DNA of 64,000 nucleotides from an uncultured Flavobacteriaceae bacterium. Lineage in GTDB: Bacteria > Bacteroidota > Bacteroidia > Flavobacteriales > Flavobacteriaceae. The position numbers and the translations under genes are program-made. The notes below the pieces were generated by a model. The model saw nothing but the letters and a program-made list of their open reading frames with translations. It did not search any database and was not told where the DNA came from. Each line of letters opens with the position of its first letter. The stretch's first letter is position 1. The DNA lies in NCBI GenBank assembly GCA_947500435.1, contig CANMRV010000006.1, positions 62,001-126,000 on the forward strand. Direction: 5' to 3'. Below are positions 42,600 to 52,558 of this stretch, in pieces.

Positions 42600-43685
42600 A
42601 TGAAAAAAAGCGCACTTTTATTCCTAGCTATCATCGCTTTTATTGCTTGTAAATCCGAGAAAAAAGAAAATGAAGTTTCTCAGACAGTTGCATTAGACCA
42701 GCAGACGGTCAAGAAAATCGATATGCACGCGCACTATAAATATGAGCGGGACTATCTGCCGGAATTTTTTAAAAAATGGAATATGCAGGCGCTGTTAGTA
42801 GATGTTGCGATTTCTGATTCTATAGGTGTTAAACGGAGTTGGAATGAATATTTAGCTCATACCAAAACACAACCCGACTTGTTCTTTCTCTGTTCCTCAT
42901 TGATTGGAGTAAATATTGACGCCCCTGATTTTGCGTCGAAGGCAATTTCACAGTTAGAACAGGAGATTCTGTCAGGAGCAAGAATGGTCAAAGTATGGAA
43001 GAATTTCGGCATGGTGACCCGAGATGATTCAGGAAAGTTCATACAGATTGATGATATCCGGTTACAACCTATTTGGGATTTTCTAAAAGAACGTAACATT
43101 CCTGTTATGGCTCACATTGGAGAACCGGTCCAAGCTTGGCGGCCCCTTGATGACCCAAACAATCCACATTATGGGTATTATAAGAACAATCCTCAATACC
43201 ATGCGTATCAACATCCAGAGATACCATCTTATGAAACGATTATTGCAGCCCGAGATAATTGGATAGCGAACAATCCCGATTTAAAGATTTTATGCGCTCA
43301 TCTGGGAAGCATGTCACATGACGTAGATATGGTTGCCGAGCGTTTAGATAAATTTCCAAATATTTATGTAGAACCTGCAGCGCGCTTTGGTGATTTAGTA
43401 GGTCAAGATTCGGAAAAGGTAAAGGCCTTTTTTGAAAAGTACCAGGACCGAATTCTATTTGGAACGGACTATGGGACTTCAAGTCCGCAAAGTGAAAAGA
43501 CATCCGAAGAATTAAAAGGGGAGGAGCGAAACCTAGAAGAAAGTTACCATCGTTTATGGACCTATTTGAGCACAACGGATTCAGTGGCGTTACGTGGGCA
43601 GAAAAACAAAGGTTTAGCACTACCTGTTGAGGTCCTAAACAAGTTCTATTATCGGAATGCAGCTGATTTTTTGAAGCTGCAGTAA
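42600..43685 (+). CDS. Amidohydrolase-2 family lipoprotein
   Basis: The 361-residue protein has a lipoprotein signal (AFIAC, Cys17) and a TIM-barrel metal-dependent hydrolase domain. The metal-binding HxH is in KIDMHAHYKY. Further motifs are VMAHIGEP, ILCAHLGSMSHD and RILFGTDYGTSSP, whose Asp is the general base position. Relatives are decarboxylases and lactonases; substrate unknown. It is followed 16 bases later by a sulfatase gene and is probably co-transcribed with it. Confidence 0.88.
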   Translation: MKKSALLFLAIIAFIACKSEKKENEVSQTVALDQQTVKKIDMHAHYKYERDYLPEFFKKWNMQALLVDVAISDSIGVKRSWNEYLAHTKTQPDLFFLCSSLIGVNIDAPDFASKAISQLEQEILSGARMVKVWKNFGMVTRDDSGKFIQIDDIRLQPIWDFLKERNIPVMAHIGEPVQAWRPLDDPNNPHYGYYKNNPQYHAYQHPEIPSYETIIAARDNWIANNPDLKILCAHLGSMSHDVDMVAERLDKFPNIYVEPAARFGDLVGQDSEKVKAFFEKYQDRILFGTDYGTSSPQSEKTSEELKGEERNLEESYHRLWTYLSTTDSVALRGQKNKGLALPVEVLNKFYYRNAADFLKLQ

Positions 43686-43701
43686 AATTCAAATAAAGTA
43701 T

Positions 43702-45228
43702 ATGGGTTATTTTAAAAGTAGATTGCTAATACTCGCAATCGTCTTCTTCTTAGTAGGGTGCAAAGAAACACCAGAAATAGAAAAAACACTTCCACCCAAT
43801 ATTCTCTGGATTTATCTTGAGGATACTTCACCACTATTAAGCAGTTATGGCACCAATCTTATTCAAACCCCAAATATTGACAAGTTAGCGGAGCAGGGTA
43901 CAGTTTATAGGAATGTTTTCATGCCTGCACCAGTTTGTTCTGCAAGTCGCTCGAGTATTATAACAGGAGTGATGTCTACTACAACTGGCACGCACAATCA
44001 CCACAGTTCCCGTACGCCTGAATCTGTGATTCATTTACCTGAACATATTAAAACCATTCCTGAGGTTTTTAAAAAGGCAGGTTATTTTACGTTTAATAAT
44101 GGAAAAGATGATTACAACTTTGATTACAATCGTAAAGAACTTTACGATCAAGAATATTTGCAACATCCCTTATATGGAAAAAAGGGGGTGAATCTAGAGT
44201 TTTCAAAAATCGCCGGTAACCAGCCTTTCTTTGGGCAAATACAAATGGCAGGTGGGAAAGAAATATTTAAACCTGACTTTAAAGCTAGTGTAAAGTCTCC
44301 AATTGACCGTTCAGCAATTGAATTGCCGCCGTACCTTCCAAATCATCCGGCGATTATAGAAGAATATGCCAATCATTTAGATGCCATACAAGTTACTGAC
44401 CGAAAATTAGGTGCTATAATAAAAGAAATGGCGGATAATGAAATGCTTGAAAACACCATTGTTTTCTTCTTCTCAGACCACGGAATGCGCTTGACCCGGC
44501 ACAAACAATTTTTGTATGATGGTGGTTTGCACGTTCCTTTGATTATTGCTGATTTTAGAAAGGATAAAACTATCGAAGTGGGTGCGGTCAATGAAGATTT
44601 GGTAAGTGGATTAGATTTAGGCACCAGTTCCTTAGCCTTGGCGGGCATTCCGATTCCTGATTATATGGAGGGGTTAAACATATTCGATGATTCCGCTGCC
44701 CCAAGAGAGAATGTCATTTCGACCCGTGATCGCTGTGACTTTACGATTGATAGGATCCGTTCCGTACGCTCGAAAGACTTCAAATATATTCGCAATTTTA
44801 TGACGGATCGGCCTTATTTGCAATCCACCTATATGGATGTTCAGGGAGTTGAATTCGTAACCGTTATGAAAGAACTTCATGCTACAGGAAAGTTAAATGA
44901 GGCCCAAGACCGGTTCTTGTCAAACGAAAGACCTTCAGAAGAGTTATATGATATAAAAAACGATCCTTTTGAAATTAACAACTTGGCGGATGACCCAGGT
45001 CATTCGGAAATCCGCGCAAAGTATTCCACCATTCTAGAAAAATGGATTACCGAAACGGATGATAAAGGTCAATACCCCGAAAATAAGGAGGGACTAAAGT
45101 TGATGTTGGGTATTTGGGGAGATTATGCGGTAAACCCCGAATATCAGCAGCTACGAGAAGAAATACCCGACCTATCAGGGTCTCAATTGCACCTGAAAAG
45201 TGAGAAGTACCAAAAGGTAGTTGATTAA
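43702..45228 (+). CDS. Sulfatase (family S1), lipoprotein
   Basis: The 508-residue protein has a lipoprotein signal ending LVGC (Cys20) and a sulfatase/alkaline-phosphatase fold. The maturation motif CSASR (Cys79-Arg83) marks the cysteine converted to formylglycine. Metal-site motifs ILWIYLEDTSP and FFFSDHGMRLTRHK are present, although the first motif (usually DD) is ED here. It probably removes sulfate esters from algal polysaccharides or other organic sulfates at the cell surface. No polysaccharide-utilisation susCD pair is in the window. Confidence 0.92.
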   Translation: MGYFKSRLLILAIVFFLVGCKETPEIEKTLPPNILWIYLEDTSPLLSSYGTNLIQTPNIDKLAEQGTVYRNVFMPAPVCSASRSSIITGVMSTTTGTHNHHSSRTPESVIHLPEHIKTIPEVFKKAGYFTFNNGKDDYNFDYNRKELYDQEYLQHPLYGKKGVNLEFSKIAGNQPFFGQIQMAGGKEIFKPDFKASVKSPIDRSAIELPPYLPNHPAIIEEYANHLDAIQVTDRKLGAIIKEMADNEMLENTIVFFFSDHGMRLTRHKQFLYDGGLHVPLIIADFRKDKTIEVGAVNEDLVSGLDLGTSSLALAGIPIPDYMEGLNIFDDSAAPRENVISTRDRCDFTIDRIRSVRSKDFKYIRNFMTDRPYLQSTYMDVQGVEFVTVMKELHATGKLNEAQDRFLSNERPSEELYDIKNDPFEINNLADDPGHSEIRAKYSTILEKWITETDDKGQYPENKEGLKLMLGIWGDYAVNPEYQQLREEIPDLSGSQLHLKSEKYQKVVD

Positions 45229-45318
45229 AGAAATTGTACATGAGAATCGAATAGAATTTAAGGGATTTTGTGTGTTTTTATCTAACTTTATTGATATGAA
45301 AAAGAGTTGTTTATCTAG

Positions 45319-46305
45319 ATGAAGAAAATAATTGTAATGGCGTTGTTATTGAAGGTGTTTTGTTTAAATGCCCAAAACGCTATATCAGGGTATGTTGATA
45401 TAGAAAATGTCGAATCAGCTACAGAAATCCATTTATCTCAAATTGATTTAGAAGATATTTCGGATACGAATAAAGCAAAACAAATTGCTACAGCGATTAT
45501 AAATGAGAATGGCTTTTTCCAGTTTAAAAAAAGCTTGATTTCAAATAAGGAGGCAATCTATCAACTGCACGTCACTCGTTTCGAAAAAGCGTTGAGGGAT
45601 ACTTTACAAGTTGGCCAATTGTTTTTACTCTCCAATCGGGATAGTATCCATTTTAAAAAGAGCAAAATTCCATTTGAAACATACACCAACAGCAATTTGG
45701 CCGATAAAGAATGGCAAAAATTAATACGATTTGAACGTCAATTGCGAAATACGGATTTAAAGAAAGAAGATAGTCTTTCTGAAGCTTATATTGGCAACTT
45801 GAAGACATACACAAAAGACTCCCTTGAAATCTTAATGGTGAAGTTGATAAGTATCAAACAACTTGATAATAAAGACTTACTTGAGAAAGATATCGCAAAG
45901 AATCCAAATTACTATGCAGCTCTTTTGACAGAACTCCGAGGAAGTGATATCGAACGTTCAGAGTATCTGTTTTTGGAAAATAAATTGGCCTTTTTAACAA
46001 CTGAAGTAGCTGAAAATAAATACGCAACCAGCAAGGTTATCATTGTCCTTTTAGGCTTGGTTGTGGCAGGTTTACTATTCCTTGTTTTTCGTTTACAACG
46101 AAGAAAAAGTCAGCAAGCGATTGCAGACTTAAGCAAGCAAGAAAAGAACATTCAAGGTCTCATTTTACAGGGAAAGAGCAACAAAGAAATTGCCGGTGAA
46201 CTCTTTATCAGCTTGAGCACGGTAAAAACCCATATTACCAATATTTATAGTAAGCTACAGGTGTCTAGTCGGCAAGAATTACTTCAGAAAATGCAAAATT
46301 CTTAG
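45319..46305 (+). CDS. Membrane-anchored LuxR-type one-component regulator
   Basis: The 328-residue protein starts with a signal-like segment (MKKIIVMALLLKVFCLNAQ). It has a periplasmic domain of about 220 residues, one membrane helix (VIIVLLGLVVAGLLFLVFRL, about 244-263), and a cytoplasmic LuxR/GerE helix-turn-helix (LILQGKSNKEIAGELFISLS, then VKTHITNIYSKLQVSSR). It would sense an envelope or nutrient signal and bind DNA directly at the membrane. The first 120 exported residues resemble domains that bind small ligands in Bacteroidota, but this is uncertain. Two identical promoter blocks downstream are its likely targets. Confidence 0.88.
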   Translation: MKKIIVMALLLKVFCLNAQNAISGYVDIENVESATEIHLSQIDLEDISDTNKAKQIATAIINENGFFQFKKSLISNKEAIYQLHVTRFEKALRDTLQVGQLFLLSNRDSIHFKKSKIPFETYTNSNLADKEWQKLIRFERQLRNTDLKKEDSLSEAYIGNLKTYTKDSLEILMVKLISIKQLDNKDLLEKDIAKNPNYYAALLTELRGSDIERSEYLFLENKLAFLTTEVAENKYATSKVIIVLLGLVVAGLLFLVFRLQRRKSQQAIADLSKQEKNIQGLILQGKSNKEIAGELFISLSTVKTHITNIYSKLQVSSRQELLQKMQNS

Positions 46306-46306
46306 G

Positions 46307-46367
46307 GTACTAGTACTTAAATCAGACCCTTTTTGTTCTCCTATTTACTCTTCTTCGAGTTACTTTG
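46307..46367 (+). promoter_or_regulatory. Promoter/operator block A (before dinB-like gene)
   Basis: A palindrome GTACTAGTAC (46307-46316) is followed by TTAAATCAGACC, then TTCTCCTATTT; the sequence TACTTTG (46361-46367) lies 54 bases from the palindrome start and resembles a -7 element. The same parts with the same spacing occur at block B. Confidence 0.7.
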
Positions 46368-46385
46368 GTTTTAAAATTTAGAACC

Positions 46386-46928
46386 ATGAAACATAGACGT
46401 ATTCTAACATCCTTTATTTTATTCATTTTGATTCAATCACCTCTATGGGCTCAAGAGGATATTTTCATAAATGACTATTTAGAGCGCTTGGAAAATTCAC
46501 GGGAGTATTTAATTCTGGTAGCAGAAACCATGCCCGCTGACAAATATAACTTCAAGGCGACATCTGAGGAAAAGACTTTTGCCGAAAATTTGATGCATAT
46601 AGGCTATGCAATGGACTGGCATAGTCAGTCATTACTAGGTGGACGAGAACCAAGGGATTGGAAGACCGATACTACATTTGTAGTTGCCAACAAATCCAAA
46701 AACGAAATGATTGCGACGATTGATAAAACATTTGATGAGGTTATAGAATTCATTAAAAAGTTCGAAGTAGCCAACTTGAATGACCGTCTAGACTATTTCG
46801 GATTGGATAGAACGAAGCGACAGATTTTCTTCTTGCTTGCTGACCACATCACGCATCACAGAGGACAAATGCTTGTTTATATGAGATTGAACGGTCTAGT
46901 TCCGCCTAAATATATTGAGTTTCAATAG
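46386..46928 (+). CDS. Exported DinB-family metal-binding protein
   Basis: The 180-residue protein has a signal peptide (MKHRRILTSFILFILIQSPLWAQ) and a four-helix bundle of the DinB/YfiT family. The metal ligands are His71 (NLMHIGYAMDWH), His154 and His158 (DHITHHRGQM). Family members are thiol-transferases or of unknown role; the signal peptide makes this one exported. ATG 46386 is used; a TTG 21 bases earlier would spoil the signal. It follows the LuxR regulator with promoter block A between. Confidence 0.88.
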   Translation: MKHRRILTSFILFILIQSPLWAQEDIFINDYLERLENSREYLILVAETMPADKYNFKATSEEKTFAENLMHIGYAMDWHSQSLLGGREPRDWKTDTTFVVANKSKNEMIATIDKTFDEVIEFIKKFEVANLNDRLDYFGLDRTKRQIFFLLADHITHHRGQMLVYMRLNGLVPPKYIEFQ

Positions 46929-47029
46929 ACAAATTGATGCTACTCATTTGAATAGTGAAAAGCAAATTATCTAATAATGGAAAGATTATTTGTAGCGTGG
47001 GAAATTAGTAAAATAGAAAATTAGCACCC

Positions 47030-47090
47030 GTACTAGTACCTAAATCCGACCACATAAGGTTCCATTTTTAGTTGGTCTGAAGGTTCTTTG
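47030..47090 (+). promoter_or_regulatory. Promoter/operator block B (before the DUF2723 gene)
   Basis: GTACTAGTAC (47030-47039), then CTAAATCCGACC, then TTCCATTTTT; TTCTTTG at 47084-47090 lies 54 bases from the palindrome start, the same distance as in block A. The gene starts 17 bases later. Confidence 0.7.
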
Positions 47091-47106
47091 TAGAAAGTAC
47101 CTTTAG

Positions 47107-50100
47107 ATGTCCACATTTGTTTTTAAACGATGGAACTCCGTTTTAGGTTGGTCCGTTTTTACAATTTCATTTATCGTATATGCTCTCACTGTAGAACCTA
47201 CTGTAAGTTTTTGGGATGCCGGAGAATATATCGCCAGCTCTGCAAAGCTTCAGGTGGCACATCCACCAGGTGCGCCACTTTTACAGATGCTCGGGGCATT
47301 CTTCGCCCTTTTCGCAACCGATAAGTCACAAATAGCTTTAATGGTCAACTACGTTTCTGTGGTTTCAAGTGCTTTTACCATTCTTTTTCTTTTCTGGACG
47401 ATTACCAACTTACTTCAGAAGTTGACAAAAAAAACAAATGCAACCTTAGAGAAAGACCTTGCGATTTTAGGTAGTGGTTTCATTGGCGCATTGGCGTTTA
47501 CGTTTTCCGATAGTTTCTGGTTCAATGCTACGGAAACCGAGGTTTATTCCACAGCAAGCTTGCTAATGGCCCTGCTTTTATGGCTGGGATTGAAATGGAC
47601 AGATGACCTGAATTCTCCTAGGAGCAACAAATGGTTATTGCTGATTTCATTTGTTGTTGGCCTTACTTTTGGAGTCCAGTTTATGGGTTTTTTGGCGATT
47701 CCCTCCATAGTCTTGTTGTACTATTTTAAAAAGGACAAAACCGTCACAGCTGCAAAATTTATAGTTGCCAATATTGTATCGGTGATTGTCTTAATGCTTG
47801 TCTTCAAGTTTGCATTTACCTATGTGCTTAAACTTTTTGGATGGAGTGAAGTATTTTTTGTGAATTCCTTCGGATTACCTTTCAATTCAGGGAGTCTCAT
47901 TATGGGAGTATTCATTGCCGCTACTTTTTACTTTTTACTTCGTTACACTAGAAAAAAAGGATATCGAAAGGCTAACACAGTAGTTCTTTCCGTGCTGTTT
48001 TTGTTTTTAGGATTTTCCTCTTGGCTATCACTTCCCATACGTGCTAGTGCGAAAACCGTAATCAACGAAAATGACCCTTCTGATGCACGTTCGTTGTTGG
48101 CATACTTCAATCGCGAGCAATATCCGGCAACTGATAGTCCATTTTATGGCGCTCACTATTCCGATAAATTCGCAAATGAACATCCTGACAAAGATGACCG
48201 TCCTAAGTATGAAAGAGACGAAAAAACAGGCAGGTACGCTATTGTAAATGACTATAAAGGTGCGCTGCGAGGTTCAAGTGAAAAACATAAGGGATGGTTG
48301 CCCCGAATGTGGAGCGAGCAAAATGCGGAGAACTACATGCGCTATTATGGCTTGTTGAACTTCACAATAAAACCTCAGTTTCGAAGCAACAAAGACTTAC
48401 AGTCTGCTGTAAAGAATATACGGCAAAAGTTAAACGATGGTGAAGTCGATGTTGATGGATACATCAATTTTTTGACAGATGTTGGCGATTATATTGATGT
48501 ACAGCCACCCACTCTTGGGCAGAACATCGAATATCTCTTTCATTTTCAATTCGGCTACATGTACTGGCGCTATTTTATGTGGAATTTTGCCGGAAGGCAA
48601 AACGATGAACAAGGTCGATTTGATGGCAATGGTGAATGGATTTCCGGTATTTCAGCTCTGGACAGTTTACGTTTAGGAAGCCAAGAAAATTTACCAAAAG
48701 ATGTGTTGGAAAACAAAGGAAGAAACACCTACTTCTTTTTGCCGCTGGTATTGGGTTTAATAGGATTGGTTTTTCAAATACAAAAAAACTGGAAACAGTT
48801 TTGGGTGCTTTTTGTTTTCTTTTTATTTACAGGATTAGCTATTCAATTTTATACAAACCCGCCGATATTTCAGGTTCGCGAACGGGATTACTCACTTGTA
48901 GGCTCTTTCTACATTTTTACAGTTTGGATAGGCTTTGGCGTATACGGACTTTTTGAGCAACTTAAAAAATATGGCAAGCCGAGGACTATACTCCCAATAG
49001 TTCTCCTAGTTTGTTTGTTGGCGGTGCCTTTCCTTATGGCAAAACAAAATTGGGACGACCATGACCGCTCAAATCGGTATACTGCATTATCAATGGCCAA
49101 ATCGTATCTAGATTCGACCGAGAAGGACGTAGGTGCTATCTTATTTACTATCGGCGATATCGACACATTTCCTTTGTGGTATGCTCAAGATATAGAAGGG
49201 TATCGTACGGATACACGTGTCGTAGTGACTACTTATTTCGGTACAGATTGGTATATCGACCAGATGAAACGAAAAGCCTATGAGAGTGAGCCGATTCCCT
49301 CGCAATTGACACATGATTTATATCGCTATGGTTCTAGAGATGCAATTTATTTTGCTCCGGTAACAGATAAACGTTGGTCGATTCAAGATTTTATGAAGTG
49401 GGTGGCTAGTGATGCCCCTCAGACAAAAGTGAAAAGCTTATTGGAACAACAAGGCCGAGATACAAGCGGTTATTCTGATAGTTATTTGGACGCTGTTTTT
49501 TATCCTACCTATAAAATCCGTGTGCCCGTCAATAAGAAAAAAGTCTTGGAAACAGGATTGGTGAAAACTAAGGATTCCACAGAAATTGTGGATTATATCG
49601 ATATTGATTTACCACAATCGGGAATTGGTAAATCAAGTCTTTTAATGTTGGATATTATAGCGAATAATGATTGGGAGCGTCCAATTTATTTTTCAGGGGG
49701 AAGTTTCGACGAACAAGAATATATATGGATGACGGATTATCTGCAACTTGACGGCCTCGTTTATAAATTGGTTCCTATCAAAACTGAAACAGAGAGTATT
49801 TTTGATAAGGGACGAATCGATTCGGATTTGATGTTCGATATTGTCAAAAAGTGGGAATGGGGCAATTCTGGAAATCCTGACGTCTATCATGACCCGCAAA
49901 CTAGAAAACAAGGTGGTGTATCATACCGAATAACCCTAGCGCGTTTGCTTGAACAGCTCTTGGAGGAAAAGAAAATAGAAAGAGCAAAAGAAGTTATTGA
50001 AATGGCGATGACCAATATTCCTGTGGAGTATTTCGGATTTTACACTTATGTAGAACCTTTTTTTGATGGTTACTATAAAGTGGGCGAATCAAGAAAAGCC

Positions 50101-50328
50101 AGAGATGTTTATTACAAACTGAAAACCGTTTACCAAGAACAATTGTACTATTATGCAGAAATGTCTGTGGATGAACAGTATCATAATTTCGAGAATATTT
50201 ATGAGGCAATAAGGGGTTATCAAAGAAATATCGATATTCTCATAAGAAATGGTGATACGGAATTAGCTGAAAAGGAAACTTCAGAATTCAATGGTTATCT
50301 AGAAAGGTTTGAACAATTTTTGGAATGA
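47107..50328 (+). CDS. DUF2723 family membrane glycosyltransferase (GT117/TMEM260-like)
   Basis: The 1073-residue protein has about 12 membrane helices in its first half, then a long soluble region with TPR-like helices at the end. The signature FWDAGEYIASSAKLQVAHPPGAP (residues about 35-57, with an Asp-Glu catalytic pair) marks DUF2723. Relatives include TMEM260, which moves mannose onto proteins, and the Bacteroidota enzymes are thought to start O-glycosylation of exported proteins. The activity is inferred from the family. It has its own promoter block. Confidence 0.85.
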   Translation: MSTFVFKRWNSVLGWSVFTISFIVYALTVEPTVSFWDAGEYIASSAKLQVAHPPGAPLLQMLGAFFALFATDKSQIALMVNYVSVVSSAFTILFLFWTITNLLQKLTKKTNATLEKDLAILGSGFIGALAFTFSDSFWFNATETEVYSTASLLMALLLWLGLKWTDDLNSPRSNKWLLLISFVVGLTFGVQFMGFLAIPSIVLLYYFKKDKTVTAAKFIVANIVSVIVLMLVFKFAFTYVLKLFGWSEVFFVNSFGLPFNSGSLIMGVFIAATFYFLLRYTRKKGYRKANTVVLSVLFLFLGFSSWLSLPIRASAKTVINENDPSDARSLLAYFNREQYPATDSPFYGAHYSDKFANEHPDKDDRPKYERDEKTGRYAIVNDYKGALRGSSEKHKGWLPRMWSEQNAENYMRYYGLLNFTIKPQFRSNKDLQSAVKNIRQKLNDGEVDVDGYINFLTDVGDYIDVQPPTLGQNIEYLFHFQFGYMYWRYFMWNFAGRQNDEQGRFDGNGEWISGISALDSLRLGSQENLPKDVLENKGRNTYFFLPLVLGLIGLVFQIQKNWKQFWVLFVFFLFTGLAIQFYTNPPIFQVRERDYSLVGSFYIFTVWIGFGVYGLFEQLKKYGKPRTILPIVLLVCLLAVPFLMAKQNWDDHDRSNRYTALSMAKSYLDSTEKDVGAILFTIGDIDTFPLWYAQDIEGYRTDTRVVVTTYFGTDWYIDQMKRKAYESEPIPSQLTHDLYRYGSRDAIYFAPVTDKRWSIQDFMKWVASDAPQTKVKSLLEQQGRDTSGYSDSYLDAVFYPTYKIRVPVNKKKVLETGLVKTKDSTEIVDYIDIDLPQSGIGKSSLLMLDIIANNDWERPIYFSGGSFDEQEYIWMTDYLQLDGLVYKLVPIKTETESIFDKGRIDSDLMFDIVKKWEWGNSGNPDVYHDPQTRKQGGVSYRITLARLLEQLLEEKKIERAKEVIEMAMTNIPVEYFGFYTYVEPFFDGYYKVGESRKARDVYYKLKTVYQEQLYYYAEMSVDEQYHNFENIYEAIRGYQRNIDILIRNGDTELAEKETSEFNGYLERFEQFLE

Positions 50329-50382
50329 TTTTAACTTTTTGTTTAACAAAAATTAATTATCTTTAAACAAAAATTTCACACC

Positions 50383-50844
50383 ATGAAAAAATTAGTAGTT
50401 GCCATTTTATTTTTAGGCCTGTGTTCAACAGGTTTAAAGGCCCAAGAGATAACAGTGTTCTCAGGTACTTGGGGACCTGAATTCTATCAAGATCAGAAGA
50501 AATTGAATTGGAAAGAAGTAGATGCATTAATGATGGGAAATACGGTTTCTGAAATGCATTGGAAAAAATCGAAGAAGAACCTCTTAGGTACTATGGTATT
50601 TGGAGCAGTTAATTTCGGTGCCGGAATTTGGGCAATATCAAACGAAGTAAACAATAAACCCTTAACTGAACCTGCAATTGCCTTCGGAGTAAGTGCTTTG
50701 ATTGGTTCTATTTTCGGACAGTCAGCTATGAAAAATAAAAAGATGGCTATTTTAAAGTATAATGATAGTCTAGGCAAAGAGACTTCTTTTTATTTAGTGC
50801 CAACAAGCAACGAAAATGGACTAGGTTTGGCGTTGAGATTTTAA
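50383..50844 (+). CDS. Exported protein of unknown function
   Basis: The 153-residue protein has a signal peptide (MKKLVVAILFLGLCSTGLKAQ) and two small hydrophobic, Gly/Ala-rich segments (LGTMVFGAVNFGAGIWAIS and PAIAFGVSALIGSIFG) that may insert into a membrane. I recognise no family. A TTTG (50338-50341) and TATCTTTA (50358-50365) upstream make a near-consensus promoter with a short 16-base spacer. Confidence 0.75.
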   Translation: MKKLVVAILFLGLCSTGLKAQEITVFSGTWGPEFYQDQKKLNWKEVDALMMGNTVSEMHWKKSKKNLLGTMVFGAVNFGAGIWAISNEVNNKPLTEPAIAFGVSALIGSIFGQSAMKNKKMAILKYNDSLGKETSFYLVPTSNENGLGLALRF

Positions 50845-50917
50845 GGTCATTCTTAATAATTTTTCTGTTCCCTCTTAAAAGGATAAAGACTATTTTAGTA
50901 GCTATAGAACTACTATC

Positions 50918-52417
50918 ATGAAACACTTTATCCTTTTTCTATGCATACCTTTTTTTCTTTCTTCCCAGAAAGATTCTGAACTTGATAAGCTTTCAAGTGC
51001 GTATGCCAAGAAATCCTTTCCCATACTCAAAGAACTTTTAAGCATCCCGAACGATGCTTTTTATCCAGAGGAGATCGAGCGGAATGTGGTTTGGTGTGAA
51101 ACAGCTTTTGGTCAAAGAGGTTTTAGCACCCAGAGAATCGAAACTTCAACTGTTCCTCTACTACTAGCTGAGCGAAAACATAAAAAGGCAAAAAAAACAG
51201 TTTTAATCTATCTTCAAATAGATGGCCAACCTGTCGACAGCACAAGATGGTTTCAGGAAAGTCCGTATAAACCGGTTTTGAAAAAGAAGAATTCCGAAGA
51301 TGAATGGGAAATTATTCCTTGGGATAATATTCAAAACTACGAAGACGATTGGCGTGTTTTTGCACGTTCGACTAGTGATGCCAAAGGTCCGGTGGCTATG
51401 TTTCTGGCTGCATTAGATGCTGCTGCATCTGAGAAAATAGTTCCTAACTACAATATTAAGATTATCATGGATTTTGAAGAGGAACTCGGTTCCCCAAGAT
51501 TACCTGATGCCGTGGTAAAAAACGCTGAACTACTTAAAGCAGATATGTTGATTATATATGATGGTCCGAGACATATTACAAATAGACCTACCCTGACTTT
51601 TGGTGCAAGAGGCATTGCGACCATACAATTAACGACTTATGGGCCTGCAGTTCCTCAGCATAGTGGTCATTTTGGAAATTATGTTCCAAACCCTGCGTTG
51701 CGTCTTTCAAAGTTGTTGGCTTCCATGAAAGATGATGAGGGTAAAGTGGTTATCCCTGGTTTTTATGATGGAATAGCGATTGATGCGGATGCAGAAAAGA
51801 TACTTAAAGCGGTCCCAGATGATGAAGCTCAAATAAAAAAACGTTTGCAGATTGCTGAAACTGACCAGGTAGGAAGCTATTATCAAGAGGCCATTCAATA
51901 TCCTTCTTTAAACATTCGCGGTATGCAATCTGGTTGGATAGATGAGAAAGTTCGGACGATTATTCCTGGCCGGGCCAGAGCGGAAATCGATATGCGATTG
52001 GTTTTAGAATCAGACCCAGAACGACTGCTAAAACTTATTAAAAATCATATTGCAGATAAAGGATATTATGTAATTGATAAAGAACCCACCAAGGAAGAGC
52101 GCTTGAAATATGATAAGATAGCCACGTTTACATCAGAGATATCCTATCAATCGTTTCGTACTGATTTTAATTCGGAGGTAGGAATTTGGTTGAGAAGCGC
52201 TTTGCAAAATGCCTTTGGAGAGGAACCCATAATGATTCGTATGAGTGGAGGTTCTATTCCCATTTCTCCTTTTGTTACCACTTTGGGAATTCCAGCGGTT
52301 ACTGTTCCAACTGTGAATAGGGATAACAATCAACACAGTCCGAATGAGAATATCCGATTAGGGAATTATAGAGAGGGTATTAAAACCATGATTGCTATTC
52401 TAAAAGAGAAGTTGTGA
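50918..52417 (+). CDS. M20-family metallopeptidase-like exported protein with a substituted metal ligand
   Basis: The 499-residue protein has a signal segment (MKHFILFLCIPFFLSSQ) and an M20 (carboxypeptidase G2/dipeptidase) layout. The motifs are RSTSDAKGP (metal Asp), DFEEELGSP (catalytic Glu pair), PQHSGHFG and the final NQHSPNENI. The first metal motif, usually HxD (GHYDVQPV), reads LQIDGQPV: Gln100 replaces the His, while Asp102 is kept. This may change metal binding at one site. It could still be an active peptidase or a binding protein. Confidence 0.87.
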   Translation: MKHFILFLCIPFFLSSQKDSELDKLSSAYAKKSFPILKELLSIPNDAFYPEEIERNVVWCETAFGQRGFSTQRIETSTVPLLLAERKHKKAKKTVLIYLQIDGQPVDSTRWFQESPYKPVLKKKNSEDEWEIIPWDNIQNYEDDWRVFARSTSDAKGPVAMFLAALDAAASEKIVPNYNIKIIMDFEEELGSPRLPDAVVKNAELLKADMLIIYDGPRHITNRPTLTFGARGIATIQLTTYGPAVPQHSGHFGNYVPNPALRLSKLLASMKDDEGKVVIPGFYDGIAIDADAEKILKAVPDDEAQIKKRLQIAETDQVGSYYQEAIQYPSLNIRGMQSGWIDEKVRTIIPGRARAEIDMRLVLESDPERLLKLIKNHIADKGYYVIDKEPTKEERLKYDKIATFTSEISYQSFRTDFNSEVGIWLRSALQNAFGEEPIMIRMSGGSIPISPFVTTLGIPAVTVPTVNRDNNQHSPNENIRLGNYREGIKTMIAILKEKL

Positions 52418-52558
52418 TTTACGTATTTCAAAACCTGACGTGGTATAAGAATCGATTAAACCCTAAATTTTAACAAATAGTAACCAAATCGAAAAAAAAT
52501 CCAATGAAAAGGTGATTTTTAAATTTAATTCATACATTAGCCCCAGTTTAAGTGTATA

